From: Microbacterium sp. MM2322
Lineage (GTDB): Bacteria > Actinomycetota > Actinomycetes > Actinomycetales > Microbacteriaceae
Direction of reading: 5' to 3'
NCBI RefSeq assembly: GCF_964186585.1
Contig: NZ_OZ075067.1
Coordinates: forward strand, 2,232,001-2,296,000
DNA: 64,000 bases
In this document: positions 51,293-60,193 of the stretch, in pieces
Layout of the letters: every line of letters starts with the position of its first letter
How positions within the stretch are numbered: position 1 is the first letter of the stretch
The notes under the pieces: generated by a model
Seen by the model: only the letters and a program-made list of their open reading frames with translations
Databases searched by the model: none
What the model was told of the DNA's origin: nothing
Program-made: the position numbers and the translations under genes

Positions 51293-52882
51293 GTGACCGA
51301 TCAGCCCGACCTGTTCACGACCGCCGGCAAGATCGCCGACCTGCGTGCACGCTATGAAGAAGCCGTCGTCTCCGCTGAGGAGACCGCCCGCACCAAGCAG
51401 GGCGCGAAGGGGAAGCTCACCGCGCGTCAGCGGATCGAGCTGCTCGTCGACCCCGGCTCGTTCGTCGAGCTCGACGAGTACGTCCGGCACCGGACCACGG
51501 CGTTCGGGATGGACCGATCCCGTCCCTACGGCGATTCCGTCGTCACCGGCACCGGCACGATCCACGGACGCACGGTCGCGGTGTACTCGCAGGACTTCAC
51601 GACCTTCGGCGGATCGCTCGGCGAGGTCGCGGGCGAGAAGATCATCAAGGTCATGGAGCTCGCCCTCCGCAGCGGCATTCCGATCATCGGCATCCTCGAC
51701 TCGGGCGGCGCCCGCATCCAGGAGGGTGTGGTCGCACTCGGCAAGTACGGCGAGATCTTCCGTCTGAACACCGCGGCTTCGGGCGTCATCCCGCAGATCT
51801 CGCTCATCATGGGCCCCGCTGCCGGTGGCGCTGTCTACTCTCCCGCGTTGACCGACTTCGTGATCATGGTCGACAAGACCAGCCAGATGTTCGTCACGGG
51901 CCCGGACGTGATCAAGACCGTCACCGGCGAGGACGTCGGCATGGAGGAACTCGGCGGCGCGCACACGCACAACACGCGTTCGGGCGTCGCCCACTACCTC
52001 GCCGAAGACGAGGACGACGCGATCGACTACGCGCGCACCCTCATCGGCTTCCTGCCCGACAACAACATGTCGGATGCCCCCGGTTATGAGTCCGTCTTCG
52101 AGTTCGAGACGACTGACTCCGACCGTGTCCTGAACACGGTCATCCCGGATTCCGCGAACCAGCCGTACGACATCCACGAGGTCATCTCGCACATCGTCGA
52201 CGCCGGCGACTTCCTCGAGGTCCAGCCGCTGTTCGCGCCGAACATCGTGATCGGCTTCGGTCGCATCGAAGGCCGCACGGTCGGCATCATCGCGAACCAG
52301 CCCTCCCAGATGGCCGGCACCCTGAACATCGACGCAGGCGAGAAGGCCAGCCGATTCGTGCGCTTCTGCGACGCGTTCTCGATCCCGATCCTCACCCTCG
52401 TCGACGTCCCGGGATACCTGCCGGGAACCGATCAGGAGTGGACCGGCGTCATCCGCCGCGGCGCGAAGCTCCTCTACGCGTATGCCGAGGCCACCGTTCC
52501 GCTCGTCACGGTGATCCTCCGGAAGGCCTACGGCGGCGCCTACATCGTCATGGGCTCCAAGCAGCTCGGTGCCGACATCAACCTCGCCTGGCCGACCGCC
52601 GAGATCGCCGTCATGGGTGGCCAGGGCGCGGTCAACATCCTCTACCGAGGAGAGATCAAGCGCGCCGAAGAGGCCGGCGAGGACGTCGCCGCCGTGCGCA
52701 CCCGGCTCGCCAACGAGTACACGTACAACGTGGCGTCGCCATTCCTGGCCGCTGAGCGCGGCGAGCTCGACGGCATCATCGAGCCGGCGCAGACCCGCGT
52801 CGCCGTCGCAAAGGCGCTCCGCGCACTCCGCGGCAAGCGCGCGAGCCAGCCGGCCAAGAAGCACGGGAACATCCCGCTGTGA
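51293..52882 (+). CDS. accD: Acyl-CoA carboxylase carboxyltransferase (beta) subunit, AccD5/PccB type
   Basis: Moves the carboxyl group from carboxybiotin to acetyl- or propionyl-CoA, giving malonyl- or methylmalonyl-CoA for lipid synthesis. The 529 residues carry [27 protein letters not shown], the first oxyanion region [21 protein letters not shown], and the second one [12 protein letters not shown] and QGAVNILYR. The GTG at 51293 follows a leaderless -10 box. It overlaps accE by 4 nt, diverges from birA, and would work with the biotinylated subunit at 58378. Acyl chain preference is not clear from sequence. Confidence 0.97.
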   Translation: MTDQPDLFTTAGKIADLRARYEEAVVSAEETARTKQGAKGKLTARQRIELLVDPGSFVELDEYVRHRTTAFGMDRSRPYGDSVVTGTGTIHGRTVAVYSQDFTTFGGSLGEVAGEKIIKVMELALRSGIPIIGILDSGGARIQEGVVALGKYGEIFRLNTAASGVIPQISLIMGPAAGGAVYSPALTDFVIMVDKTSQMFVTGPDVIKTVTGEDVGMEELGGAHTHNTRSGVAHYLAEDEDDAIDYARTLIGFLPDNNMSDAPGYESVFEFETTDSDRVLNTVIPDSANQPYDIHEVISHIVDAGDFLEVQPLFAPNIVIGFGRIEGRTVGIIANQPSQMAGTLNIDAGEKASRFVRFCDAFSIPILTLVDVPGYLPGTDQEWTGVIRRGAKLLYAYAEATVPLVTVILRKAYGGAYIVMGSKQLGADINLAWPTAEIAVMGGQGAVNILYRGEIKRAEEAGEDVAAVRTRLANEYTYNVASPFLAAERGELDGIIEPAQTRVAVAKALRALRGKRASQPAKKHGNIPL

Positions 52883-53109
52883 GCATGCCCGACGACGCAG
52901 CTGCCGACGCCGCACCTCTCCGGGTGCGTCGTGGCGACGCGAGCCCAGAGGAGCTCGCCGCGGTCATCGCCGTGGTCAGCGAGTCGGCCGCCCGCGAGCA
53001 GCAGACCGCCGTCGCCCACGAACCGGCCGTCTCGGCGTGGCGGATCTCCGCCCGCGGTGTTCACAGCGGGCTGGACCGCGACGCCCCCTGGGGACGCTGG
53101 ACCGGCTGA
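52879..53109 (+). CDS. accE: Acyl-CoA carboxylase epsilon subunit
   Basis: A 76-residue actinobacterial AccE that stabilises the AccA-AccD complex. The core [20 protein letters not shown] is the family signature, and [11 protein letters not shown] with a C-terminal WGRWTG completes it. The GTG start overlaps the accD stop (GTGA, 52879-52882), giving the expected subunit ratio by coupling. Followed by a 160-bp region with no gene and then a terminator. Confidence 0.93.
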   Translation: MSMPDDAAADAAPLRVRRGDASPEELAAVIAVVSESAAREQQTAVAHEPAVSAWRISARGVHSGLDRDAPWGRWTG

Positions 53110-53270
53110 GCACTGCCGATCCACGAAATTTGTCCCCCAAAGTACCTACAGACACGCTTTTCGCGATCAGTCAGACTAATACCGCTGGAACGCTTCTGCG
53201 TTCTGCCGATTCGCATCCCTCAGAGCGCGGATCGGCATGTGCGAGCTGGTTTTCGGGTAACCACTCGCAT
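53110..53270. other. Intergenic region, possible small RNA
   Basis: A 161-bp stretch after accE that is visibly richer in A and T than its surroundings. It holds a -10-like TAATAC (53177-53182), with no acceptable -35, then a 6-bp hairpin GAACGC-ttct-GCGTTC (53188-53203), and runs into the strong terminator at 53271. No open frame with start and ribosome-binding site is visible on either strand. A short RNA of about 125 nt is possible; an untranslated tail of accDE is the simpler reading. Confidence 0.3.
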
Positions 53271-53313
53271 GGCGAGGGGCGGGCGGCTTCGCCGCCCCTC
53301 GCCTCTTCTTCTC
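53271..53313 (+). terminator. Rho-independent terminator after accDE
   Basis: A perfect 12-bp stem (GGCGAGGGGCGG, 53271-53282, with 53292-53303), a 9-nt loop and a T-rich run TCTTCTTCTCT. This is the only terminator in the window with a clear T-rich tail. It ends the accDE message before the converging operon. Confidence 0.88.
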
Positions 53314-53338
53314 TCGGCGCCGGGGCGTGAGGTTCGGG

Positions 53339-54415
53339 TCAGCGTTCGACGTTCGCGCGCGGGTGGGCGATCTCGTGCCACAGGTCGACGACCTCGTCCC
53401 CCTGCGGATCATCGCGACGACGCGACCGACCGACGACGGTGACAGCCACGCGCGGATGCGGCGACGTGCGGATGTAGATCCGCTCCGATGAGGCACCCTT
53501 CAACGCTTCGGCCAGATCGGCGCGGATGCGGTCGAGGGCGGCAGGGCCGACGGCATCCAACCCTCCCTCGTCGAGGACGGTCACGGTACTGCCGCGCAGG
53601 CGGGCTTCTTGCAGGCGGCCTCGCACGGCCTCGTCCAGGAGCCGGGGCCCGCGCAGCTCGTCGCGGAGGGACCCCTCCGCGAGACGGGCGCGCTCGCGCT
53701 CCTCGATCTCGAGGTCCCCGTCTGATTCGATCGTGCGGATGAGAAGCGGGCCGGCGACGGCGAGCGCCTGCTGCACCCTCACCCGGCGCTCACGTCGACG
53801 GCCTTCCTGACTCGCGAGCCATTCGAACGAGCGCCGTTGGATGCCGGTGAGCTCAGCGGTGTCGACGGCCGCCCGGTCGACGAGCGCTGTCAGCAGTTGC
53901 GCGGTGATCACCCACACGGCGGCGCCGACGAGACCCAGGGCGAGCGAATCGAGGATTCCGATCCAGATCGATGAGGCGACGCCGAGCAACACCACGCCGA
54001 TCCAGGCGAAGAGAGGGCGGCGCCGGACGGCGACGATGGTCAGAAGCGCCCCGATGCCGCCGAGGCTCCACGTCGCGAACGACTGGAGCTTGGCTTCCTC
54101 GCCGACAGCGGACCACGTTCCGAGGGGAACCAGGACCGTGGTCGCCAGGACGAGCACGCAGAGCCACAGCGGCAGCGAACCGTCGCGCGCAGGTGCCTCG
54201 CTGGGCGCCGGCTCCGTCTTACGGTCTTCGCCGCCCGGCCGCGGGGCGAAGTCCCAGAACACGCAGAGCCACGTGGTGACGAGGTAGAGCGAGAGAGCGG
54301 CGATGAAGAGCGCAGGCTGCGGAACCGGAGCCGTCCACACGAGCCCGCCGACGGCGAGGTACGCGGTGAAGACGACCGCGACGATCGACAGCCCGGTCTG
54401 GACGCGTACGTTCAT
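53339..54415 (-). CDS. Membrane protein with possible degenerate kinase-like C-terminus
   Basis: A 358-residue protein with about six hydrophobic segments in residues 1-190, then a charged helical region (RRRERRVRVQQALAV) and a final alpha-beta domain (RLLDEAVRGRLQEARLRG-like helix, STVTVLDEGGLD, SSERIYIRTSPHPRVAVTVV). It has no phosphoacceptor histidine and no ATP-binding G boxes. The layout mimics the sensor kinase coded just upstream, with which it overlaps by ATGA, so it may be a diverged, inactive partner or accessory sensor. No named family recognised. Last gene of a four-gene operon. Confidence 0.7.
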   Translation of the reverse strand: MNVRVQTGLSIVAVVFTAYLAVGGLVWTAPVPQPALFIAALSLYLVTTWLCVFWDFAPRPGGEDRKTEPAPSEAPARDGSLPLWLCVLVLATTVLVPLGTWSAVGEEAKLQSFATWSLGGIGALLTIVAVRRRPLFAWIGVVLLGVASSIWIGILDSLALGLVGAAVWVITAQLLTALVDRAAVDTAELTGIQRRSFEWLASQEGRRRERRVRVQQALAVAGPLLIRTIESDGDLEIEERERARLAEGSLRDELRGPRLLDEAVRGRLQEARLRGSTVTVLDEGGLDAVGPAALDRIRADLAEALKGASSERIYIRTSPHPRVAVTVVGRSRRRDDPQGDEVVDLWHEIAHPRANVER

Positions 54416-55599
54416 CGCGGGTACTCCCATCGCAGGTCGACGACCGTGCCCCGACGCGAGCTGCGGACGCGGGCCTGTCCGCCGACCGCGGCGACACGGG
54501 CGACGATCGATCCGCTGATGCCGAGGCGATCCTCGGGCACCGCCTGCACGTCGAACCCTTCGCCGGCATCGAGGATCCTCACGACCACGCGACGGTCGTC
54601 GGCGGTCACCTCCGCGTGCAACCCGGCGGCGTCGGCGTGCTCGATCGCGTTCACGACCGCCTGTGCCGCGGCGAGCACGAGGGCGCGTGCGACACGACCC
54701 GGGAGCAACTGTGCACGGGGGTCGAGCGCGATCCGCACGTCGAGGTCGAGGTCGTGCTCAGCGGCGGCCGCTCGGATTCCGTCCACGAGGAACATCGGCT
54801 CGACGGGTTCGTCCGGACCCTCCTCCGCGTCGCGGTCGGCGTTGGCCAGCCGCGTGAGAGCGTCGCGCGCCATACCCACGGCGAGATCTCGCTCGCGCGG
54901 GGTGGACGCGCGCTCGGCGGCGATGAGGGCCGCCAGCACGCTGTCGTGCATCAGCGCGGCGACCGAGATCCGCTCCTGCTCGACGGCATCCGCGGCGGCC
55001 GCTGCCGCGTACGAACGTACTGCGTCCTCACGCGTGCGGTCGAGGCGTTCGGCGAGGAGGCGCAGCATCCACCCGATCATGATCATGACGACGGCGAGGA
55101 TGATCGCGTAGACGACCTGACGCGACACCAGGATGACGGTTTCGACGTCGGCTCCGACCTGGATGAGACGAACGAAGCCGTACAGAATCGGCACCAGCGC
55201 ACACCACGCGTACTGGAGCACCAGCGGGAAGGCCAGGGCCGTGGCGACGGTCGCGACGTTCAGCAGGTACCAGATCCACGGCTCGCCGGAACCGGACGCG
55301 TCCCGCCCCGCCGTCGCGAAAGGCCAGGCGAGGAGCACCAGGGGGAAGACGATCGCAAAGACGACCGCGAGCGGACGGTAGAAGCGGCCGACGATGCCGG
55401 CCACGATCATGAGGAGGAGAGGGCCGAAGGTGACACCGGCGAGGATGAGATTCCACGTCGGCTCCTCCTGCGTCGAGCCGACGGCATGGAAGAGCGACTG
55501 AAGACCGAGAACCGCGGACCCCACGGCGATGACGAACGCGAGGATGCGCTCGACGCGCTCGCGGGAGAAGAAGGTCGAGTCGGGCGGGATCGTCAGCAT
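54412..55599 (-). CDS. Sensor histidine kinase, NarL-system type
   Basis: A 395-residue membrane kinase. Six hydrophobic segments occupy about 20-210, then a helical region (RLLAERLDRTREDAVRSYAA), the probable phosphoacceptor His in LMHDSVLAALIAAERAS, and an ATPase domain with the N box AVVNAIEHADAAG and the G box DAGEGFDV, ending VDLRWEYPR. The site HDSV differs from the HD-L/I-HD of classical HisKA_3. The ATG at 55597-55599 (MLTIPPDST) lies 16 nt past the response-regulator stop; earlier in-frame starts would overlap that gene. The signal is unknown. Confidence 0.85.
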   Translation of the reverse strand: MLTIPPDSTFFSRERVERILAFVIAVGSAVLGLQSLFHAVGSTQEEPTWNLILAGVTFGPLLLMIVAGIVGRFYRPLAVVFAIVFPLVLLAWPFATAGRDASGSGEPWIWYLLNVATVATALAFPLVLQYAWCALVPILYGFVRLIQVGADVETVILVSRQVVYAIILAVVMIMIGWMLRLLAERLDRTREDAVRSYAAAAAADAVEQERISVAALMHDSVLAALIAAERASTPRERDLAVGMARDALTRLANADRDAEEGPDEPVEPMFLVDGIRAAAAEHDLDLDVRIALDPRAQLLPGRVARALVLAAAQAVVNAIEHADAAGLHAEVTADDRRVVVRILDAGEGFDVQAVPEDRLGISGSIVARVAAVGGQARVRSSRRGTVVDLRWEYPR

Positions 55600-55615
55600 G
55601 CCCGCTGTCGCGACC

Positions 55616-56272
55616 TCAGGCGCCACCGGACTCCTCTTCGACCAGGCCGTCCTCCATGGCACGCCGGAGCAGGTCGACCTTCGTCGGAGCAGGTCGCCCC
55701 ACGTCCACGTACTTCACACGCACGCGCGTGATGTTCTCCTTGGCCGTCGAGTAGGCGACCCCGAGTCGTTCCGCGACGGACTTGAGCGGCAGCCCGGCCG
55801 CGTACAGCCGGAGCACGTCCCGCTCCCGCGACGACAGCTGCGCGTCGGCGAACGCGCGGTCACCGTCGATCGCCGAAGCCCATTCGACGTTGTCGAGCGA
55901 CTCGCCGCGCGCCACGGTGTCGACGGCCGAGATGACCTCGTCGATGCGCGAGGCCTTGCTCACGACGCCGGCCGCGCCGGCGACGAGAGCCTCGCGAACG
56001 GCGGCGGGACGATCGGCGACGCTGTGGATGATGACGGGCGACCCGTCGTGCACGAGTCGCGTCACGTTCTCGGTCACCGTGGCACCGTCGCCGAGCATCA
56101 GATCGAGGACGACGACGTCAGCGGGCTGTTCGTGCGTGAGCGCCCGCCAGTCGAGGTAGGCGGCGACGCTCTCCCCCGAGAAGACCACACGCATCTGCTC
56201 GGTGCGGCTGCAGGCGGCCTCGAGCCCTAGACGCACGGATTCGTGGTCGTCGATCAAGGCGACGCGGATCAT
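55616..56272 (-). CDS. Response regulator, NarL/LuxR family
   Basis: Partner of the kinase downstream. Of the 218 residues, the receiver domain (1-120) has Asp8/Asp9, phosphoacceptor Asp57 in VVVLDLMLGDG, and the switch lysine in GVVSKAS. The LuxR-type helix-turn-helix is at about 143-205 (LSSRERDVLRLYAAGLPLKS followed by VAERLGVAYSTAKENI). It is 16 nt downstream of the RNA methyltransferase and 16 nt upstream of the kinase, one operon. Target genes unknown. Confidence 0.93.
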   Translation of the reverse strand: MIRVALIDDHESVRLGLEAACSRTEQMRVVFSGESVAAYLDWRALTHEQPADVVVLDLMLGDGATVTENVTRLVHDGSPVIIHSVADRPAAVREALVAGAAGVVSKASRIDEVISAVDTVARGESLDNVEWASAIDGDRAFADAQLSSRERDVLRLYAAGLPLKSVAERLGVAYSTAKENITRVRVKYVDVGRPAPTKVDLLRRAMEDGLVEEESGGA

Positions 56273-56288
56273 GCGCTCACCTTATCTG

Positions 56289-57569
56289 TCAGCGTGTCAG
56301 GACGGCGATCGCCTCGACGTGATGCGAGTGCGGGAACAGGTCGAACGCGCGCACCGACGGCGTCGTGTACCCGTGAGCGGCGAACGTCCCGAGGTCGCGA
56401 GCCAGGGCGACCGGGTCGCAGGCGACGTAGACGATCCGCTCGGGCGACAGTGCGACGAGTCGTTCGACGACGTCTCTGCCGGCGCCCGCGCGGGGCGGGT
56501 CGAGGACCACGGTGCCGCGGGCGAGCCGTGCGAGCTGTGCAGGTGTCGCGGTCTCGACGAGGTTCGCGAGCCAGCGATCGACGCGAGCCGTCTCGGCACG
56601 CGCACCGATCCACGCAGCCAGGTTCTCCCCCGCATGCTCGGTCGCGCGCGCGTCGGATTCGACCGAGGTGATCCGCGTGGTCGGGCCGCCCACGCCCGCG
56701 ACGGATGCCGCCAGGAGGCCGACCCCGCCGTAGAGATCGAGGTGCCACCCTTCGGGGTCCACGGCGTCGGCGACGGCGTCCGCGACCGCATCGTGGAGAG
56801 TGCCGGCGGCCAGGCGATGGACCTGCCAGAAACCACCGGCATCCACCTGGAACTGCCGCTCGCCGACCGTCTCCACCACCACTTCGCGCGCGGCAGGATC
56901 GACGGGAGTCGGACGCCGGGTGCGGGTGTGCTCGGGCCGTGAGATGACGCGCACACGTCCATCGGCAGGCTGCACGAGGTCCAGCCGCCCGGCGGAACCG
57001 CCGCTGCGCCGGGCCATCGCGCGATTCAGCCCCTGCGTGGCCAGCGGCAGCTCGTCCACGGGGATGACGCGGTGACTGCGTGCCGCGAAAGGGCCGATGC
57101 GTCCCTCATCGTCGACGTGGAGGCTCACGCGGGTGCGCCAGCCGGTCCCGTCGGCGGACTCCTCGACCAGGCGGTCCCCCTTCGTCTGCGGCAGCGGCGG
57201 CTCGATCGTGACCGGAGCGTCCGACCCGGCGAAACGCGCGAGCGCGTCGCGGAGGACCTCGGCCTTGAGCTCCCGCTGGTGCGCCAGGTCGATGTGCCCG
57301 AAATCCGCTCCCCCCGGTCGATCCTCGGGCGACACGCTCACATCGGCGGGTGCCCAGACGTGCGGACGGCGGTGCGGTGAGGCATCCAGCACCTCGACGG
57401 TGTCGCCACGCCAGAACGAGGCCTTCTTCGTGTCGGTGAGGGCGACGCGCACGCGTTCGCCGGGGATCGCGTCGGTGACGAAGACGACCCGGTTCTCGTG
57501 GCGGGCGACGAAGACGCCGCCGTGTGCGACGGCCGTGATGTCGAGGTCGAGGAGGTCTCCGGGTTGCAT
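56289..57569 (-). CDS. TRAM-domain RNA (uracil-5-)methyltransferase, TrmA/RlmD family
   Basis: SAM-dependent methylation of a uridine in rRNA or tRNA. The 426 residues open with a TRAM RNA-binding domain (about 1-60, GDLLDLDITAVAHGGVFVAR). The methyltransferase part has LDLYGGVGLLAAS as SAM motif, TVVLDPPRAGAGRDV, and catalytic cysteine in IVYVACDPVALARDL. The 4Fe-4S cysteines of RlmD proper are missing. It leads the operon with the two-component genes and diverges from maf across 70 bp. The target base cannot be set from sequence. Confidence 0.9.
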   Translation of the reverse strand: MQPGDLLDLDITAVAHGGVFVARHENRVVFVTDAIPGERVRVALTDTKKASFWRGDTVEVLDASPHRRPHVWAPADVSVSPEDRPGGADFGHIDLAHQRELKAEVLRDALARFAGSDAPVTIEPPLPQTKGDRLVEESADGTGWRTRVSLHVDDEGRIGPFAARSHRVIPVDELPLATQGLNRAMARRSGGSAGRLDLVQPADGRVRVISRPEHTRTRRPTPVDPAAREVVVETVGERQFQVDAGGFWQVHRLAAGTLHDAVADAVADAVDPEGWHLDLYGGVGLLAASVAGVGGPTTRITSVESDARATEHAGENLAAWIGARAETARVDRWLANLVETATPAQLARLARGTVVLDPPRAGAGRDVVERLVALSPERIVYVACDPVALARDLGTFAAHGYTTPSVRAFDLFPHSHHVEAIAVLTR

Positions 57570-57626
57570 CCTCCGATGCTGTCACACCGGACCTCCCGGC
57601 CCGTCATTGCGCGGTCGCCGCCCGAC

Positions 57627-57632
57627 TACCGT
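57627..57632 (+). promoter_or_regulatory. -10 box of the leaderless maf promoter
   Basis: TACCGT, 7 nt, then the maf ATG at 57640. Confidence 0.45.
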
Positions 57633-57639
57633 GGTCCGT

Positions 57640-58296
57640 ATGCGCGTGTGCCTCGCCTCCACCTCCCCCGCTCGCCTCATGCTGCTTCGCCAGGTCGGCA
57701 TCGAACCGTCCACCCGGGCGCCCCAGGTAGACGAGGAAGCCGTCATCGCCGCGACCGAGGCAGCAGAGGGGCGGACCCTCCCGCCCGACGAGCACGTCCT
57801 GCTGCTCGCACGACGCAAGGCAGCCGACGTCGCCGCCTCGCTCGACGCGGAAGGGTTCGAGGGGATCGTGATCGGAGGCGACTCCATGTTCGAGCTCGAC
57901 GGCGAGATCCTCGGCAAGCCCTACACGCCCGACGCGGCGCGCGCGCGGTGGCAATCGATGCGCGGGCGCACCGGCATCCTGCACTCCGGCCACAGCGTCT
58001 TCCTCGTCCGCCGCGGCGCAGCGCCGGTCGAGGCACATGCGGTGGCCGCGGCATCCGTGTCCTTCGCCGCCGACGTGACGGATGCCGAGATCGACGCGTA
58101 CGTGGCGACGGGCGAGCCGCTCCTGGTGGCCGGCGCCTTCACGGTCGACAGCCTCGGCGGCGCGTTCATCGAGCGGGTCGAAGGCGACCCGTCCACGGTG
58201 GTCGGGATGTCGCTGTCGACACTCCGGCGGCTGGTGCGGGAACTCGGCGTGGAATGGACATCGCTGTGGAACATTCCGGGGGCCACGACGCCTTAG
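57640..58296 (+). CDS. maf: Maf-family nucleotide pyrophosphatase
   Basis: House-cleaning hydrolase that splits non-canonical or modified NTPs. The 218 residues begin MRVCLASTSPARLMLLRQVG, containing the S-x-SPxR signature, followed by VIGGDSMFELDGEILGKPY with the catalytic Asp, MRGRTGILHSGH and DSLGGAFIERVEGDPSTVVG. The ATG at 57640-57642 fits the family start exactly; the open frame upstream runs over the divergent methyltransferase promoter. Position between accE and the biotinylated carboxylase subunit matches mycobacteria. Confidence 0.95.
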   Translation: MRVCLASTSPARLMLLRQVGIEPSTRAPQVDEEAVIAATEAAEGRTLPPDEHVLLLARRKAADVAASLDAEGFEGIVIGGDSMFELDGEILGKPYTPDAARARWQSMRGRTGILHSGHSVFLVRRGAAPVEAHAVAAASVSFAADVTDAEIDAYVATGEPLLVAGAFTVDSLGGAFIERVEGDPSTVVGMSLSTLRRLVRELGVEWTSLWNIPGATTP

Positions 58297-58364
58297 TGGA
58301 CTCCGCCACACGAATCCGGCGTGATCTTGTGCGAGTGATCCAAAGAGTCGGGCATCCACGTGGG

Positions 58365-58370
58365 TAGGCT
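58365..58370 (+). promoter_or_regulatory. -10 box of the leaderless promoter for accA
   Basis: TAGGCT, 7 nt, then ATG at 58378. The hexamer is the same as that of bioQ and manA. Confidence 0.5.
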
Positions 58371-58377
58371 CGAAGCC

Positions 58378-60159
58378 ATGCCTGAGAGCGTGAACACTGG
58401 AATCTCGAAAGTGCTGATCGCCAATCGTGGCGAGATCGCGGTGCGCATCATCCGTGCCGCGCGTGACTCGGGGAAAGCGTCGGTGGCGGTCTACGCCGAC
58501 CAGGACCGCGACGCGATGCACGCACGCCTCGCAGATGAGGCGTACGCGCTCGGCGGCGCGACGAGCGCGGAGACGTACCTCTCGATCGAGAAGATCCTCT
58601 CGGTCGCCCGCCGCTCCGGCGCCGACGCCGTGCACCCCGGCTACGGCTTCCTCGCCGAGAACGCCGACTTCGCCCGCGCCGTGATCGGCGCCGGTCTCAT
58701 CTGGATCGGGCCGACGCCCGAGGCGATCGAGGCACTGGGCGACAAGGTCACAGCCCGGCACGTCGCCGAGAAGGTGGGCGCCCCCCTCGCCCCCGGCACG
58801 CCCGGACCCGTCGCCGGAGCCGACGAGGTCATCGCGTTCGCGCGCGAGTTCGGTCTCCCGATCGCGATCAAGGCTGCCTACGGCGGCGGTGGTCGCGGCC
58901 TCAAGGTCGCTCGCGAGTTCGACGAGGTCGAGGAGCTGTTCGAGTCCGCGACGCGCGAGGCGATCACCGCATTCGGTCGCGGCGAATGCTTCGTCGAGAA
59001 GTACCTCGACAAGCCGCGCCACGTCGAGACGCAGTGCCTGGCGGATGCCGAGGGCAACGTCGTCGTGGTCTCGACCCGCGACTGCTCGCTGCAGCGCCGC
59101 CACCAGAAGCTCGTGGAGGAGGCGCCCGCGCCGTTCCTGACCCCCGAGCAGAACGAGATCCTCTACTCCGCGTCGAAGGCCATCCTCAAGGAGGTCGGCT
59201 ACGTCGGCGCAGGCACGTGCGAGTTCCTGATCGGCGCCGACGGGACGATTTCGTTCCTCGAAGTGAACACGCGCCTGCAGGTGGAGCACCCCGTCTCCGA
59301 AGAGGTCACCGGGATCGACCTCGTCCGCGAGCAGTTCCGCATCGCCGAAGGCGGCACGCTCGACTACGGCGACCCGGAGCCGGTCGGACACTCGATCGAG
59401 TTCCGCATCAACGGTGAGGACCCGGGTCGCGGCTTCCTGCCCGCGCCCGGCGACATCCACGTGTTCAAGACCTTCGGCGGCCCGGGCGTGCGTCTCGACT
59501 CCGGGGTGACCGCGGGCGACAGCGTCTCCGGCGCGTTCGACTCGCTGCTCGGCAAGCTGATCGTCACGGGCCGCACCCGCGAGGAGGCGCTCGAGCGTTC
59601 TCGCCGCGCCCTCGACGAGTTCGAGGTCGCCGGGATGCCGACGGTGCTGCCGTTCCACCGCAAGGTCGTGCGCGACCCCGCATTCACGGCGGAAAGCGGC
59701 GAGTTCGGCGTCTTCACTCGCTGGATCGAGACGGAGTTCGACAACGACATCCCCGCGTGGGACGGCGAAGCCGGTCCGGCCGCCGAACCCGAGGGCCGTC
59801 ACACGGTCGTCGTCGAGGTGTCGGGCAAACGCCTCGAAGTGAGCCTGCCGGATCGTCTCGCCCACTCACCGGCCGCGGTCGGGCGTCCCGTGGCGGTTCC
59901 GCCGTCGCGTCGGTCGCACGCGCCGAACGCCGTCTCGGGCGCCAGCGGCGATGCGGTGGCGTCGCCGATGCAGGCCACCGTCGTGAAGATCGCCGTCGAG
60001 GAGGGGCAGCAGGTCGTCAAGGGCGACCTGGTCGTCGTCCTCGAAGCGATGAAGATGGAGCAGCCGATCCAGGCGCACAAGGACGGCGTCGTGGGCGCCA
60101 TCAACGCTCAGGCGGGCACGACCGTGTCGGCCGGGCACCAGCTCCTCACCATCTCGTGA
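58378..60159 (+). CDS. accA3: Acyl-CoA carboxylase alpha subunit (biotin carboxylase + carrier domain)
   Basis: Carboxylates its own biotin with bicarbonate and ATP, then hands it to AccD. Of the 593 residues, about 10-460 are biotin carboxylase: [33 protein letters not shown], the ATP-grasp glycine loop [31 protein letters not shown] and [18 protein letters not shown]. The carrier domain at the end has [10 protein letters not shown] with biotinylated Lys559. The ATG at 58378 ([11 protein letters not shown]) is set by the -10 box. Substrate of BirA here. Confidence 0.97.
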   Translation: MPESVNTGISKVLIANRGEIAVRIIRAARDSGKASVAVYADQDRDAMHARLADEAYALGGATSAETYLSIEKILSVARRSGADAVHPGYGFLAENADFARAVIGAGLIWIGPTPEAIEALGDKVTARHVAEKVGAPLAPGTPGPVAGADEVIAFAREFGLPIAIKAAYGGGGRGLKVAREFDEVEELFESATREAITAFGRGECFVEKYLDKPRHVETQCLADAEGNVVVVSTRDCSLQRRHQKLVEEAPAPFLTPEQNEILYSASKAILKEVGYVGAGTCEFLIGADGTISFLEVNTRLQVEHPVSEEVTGIDLVREQFRIAEGGTLDYGDPEPVGHSIEFRINGEDPGRGFLPAPGDIHVFKTFGGPGVRLDSGVTAGDSVSGAFDSLLGKLIVTGRTREEALERSRRALDEFEVAGMPTVLPFHRKVVRDPAFTAESGEFGVFTRWIETEFDNDIPAWDGEAGPAAEPEGRHTVVVEVSGKRLEVSLPDRLAHSPAAVGRPVAVPPSRRSHAPNAVSGASGDAVASPMQATVVKIAVEEGQQVVKGDLVVVLEAMKMEQPIQAHKDGVVGAINAQAGTTVSAGHQLLTIS

Positions 60160-60188
60160 CGGTGGGGCGCTGCGGCGCCCCACCGTCA
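60157..60188. terminator. Bidirectional terminator between accA and the dehydrogenase
   Basis: A perfect 14-bp stem TGACGGTGGGGCGC and its complement with a TGCG tetraloop. The left arm starts with the TGA stop of accA and the right arm ends 5 nt short of the opposing stop. Confidence 0.85.
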
Positions 60189-60193
60189 GAGGG

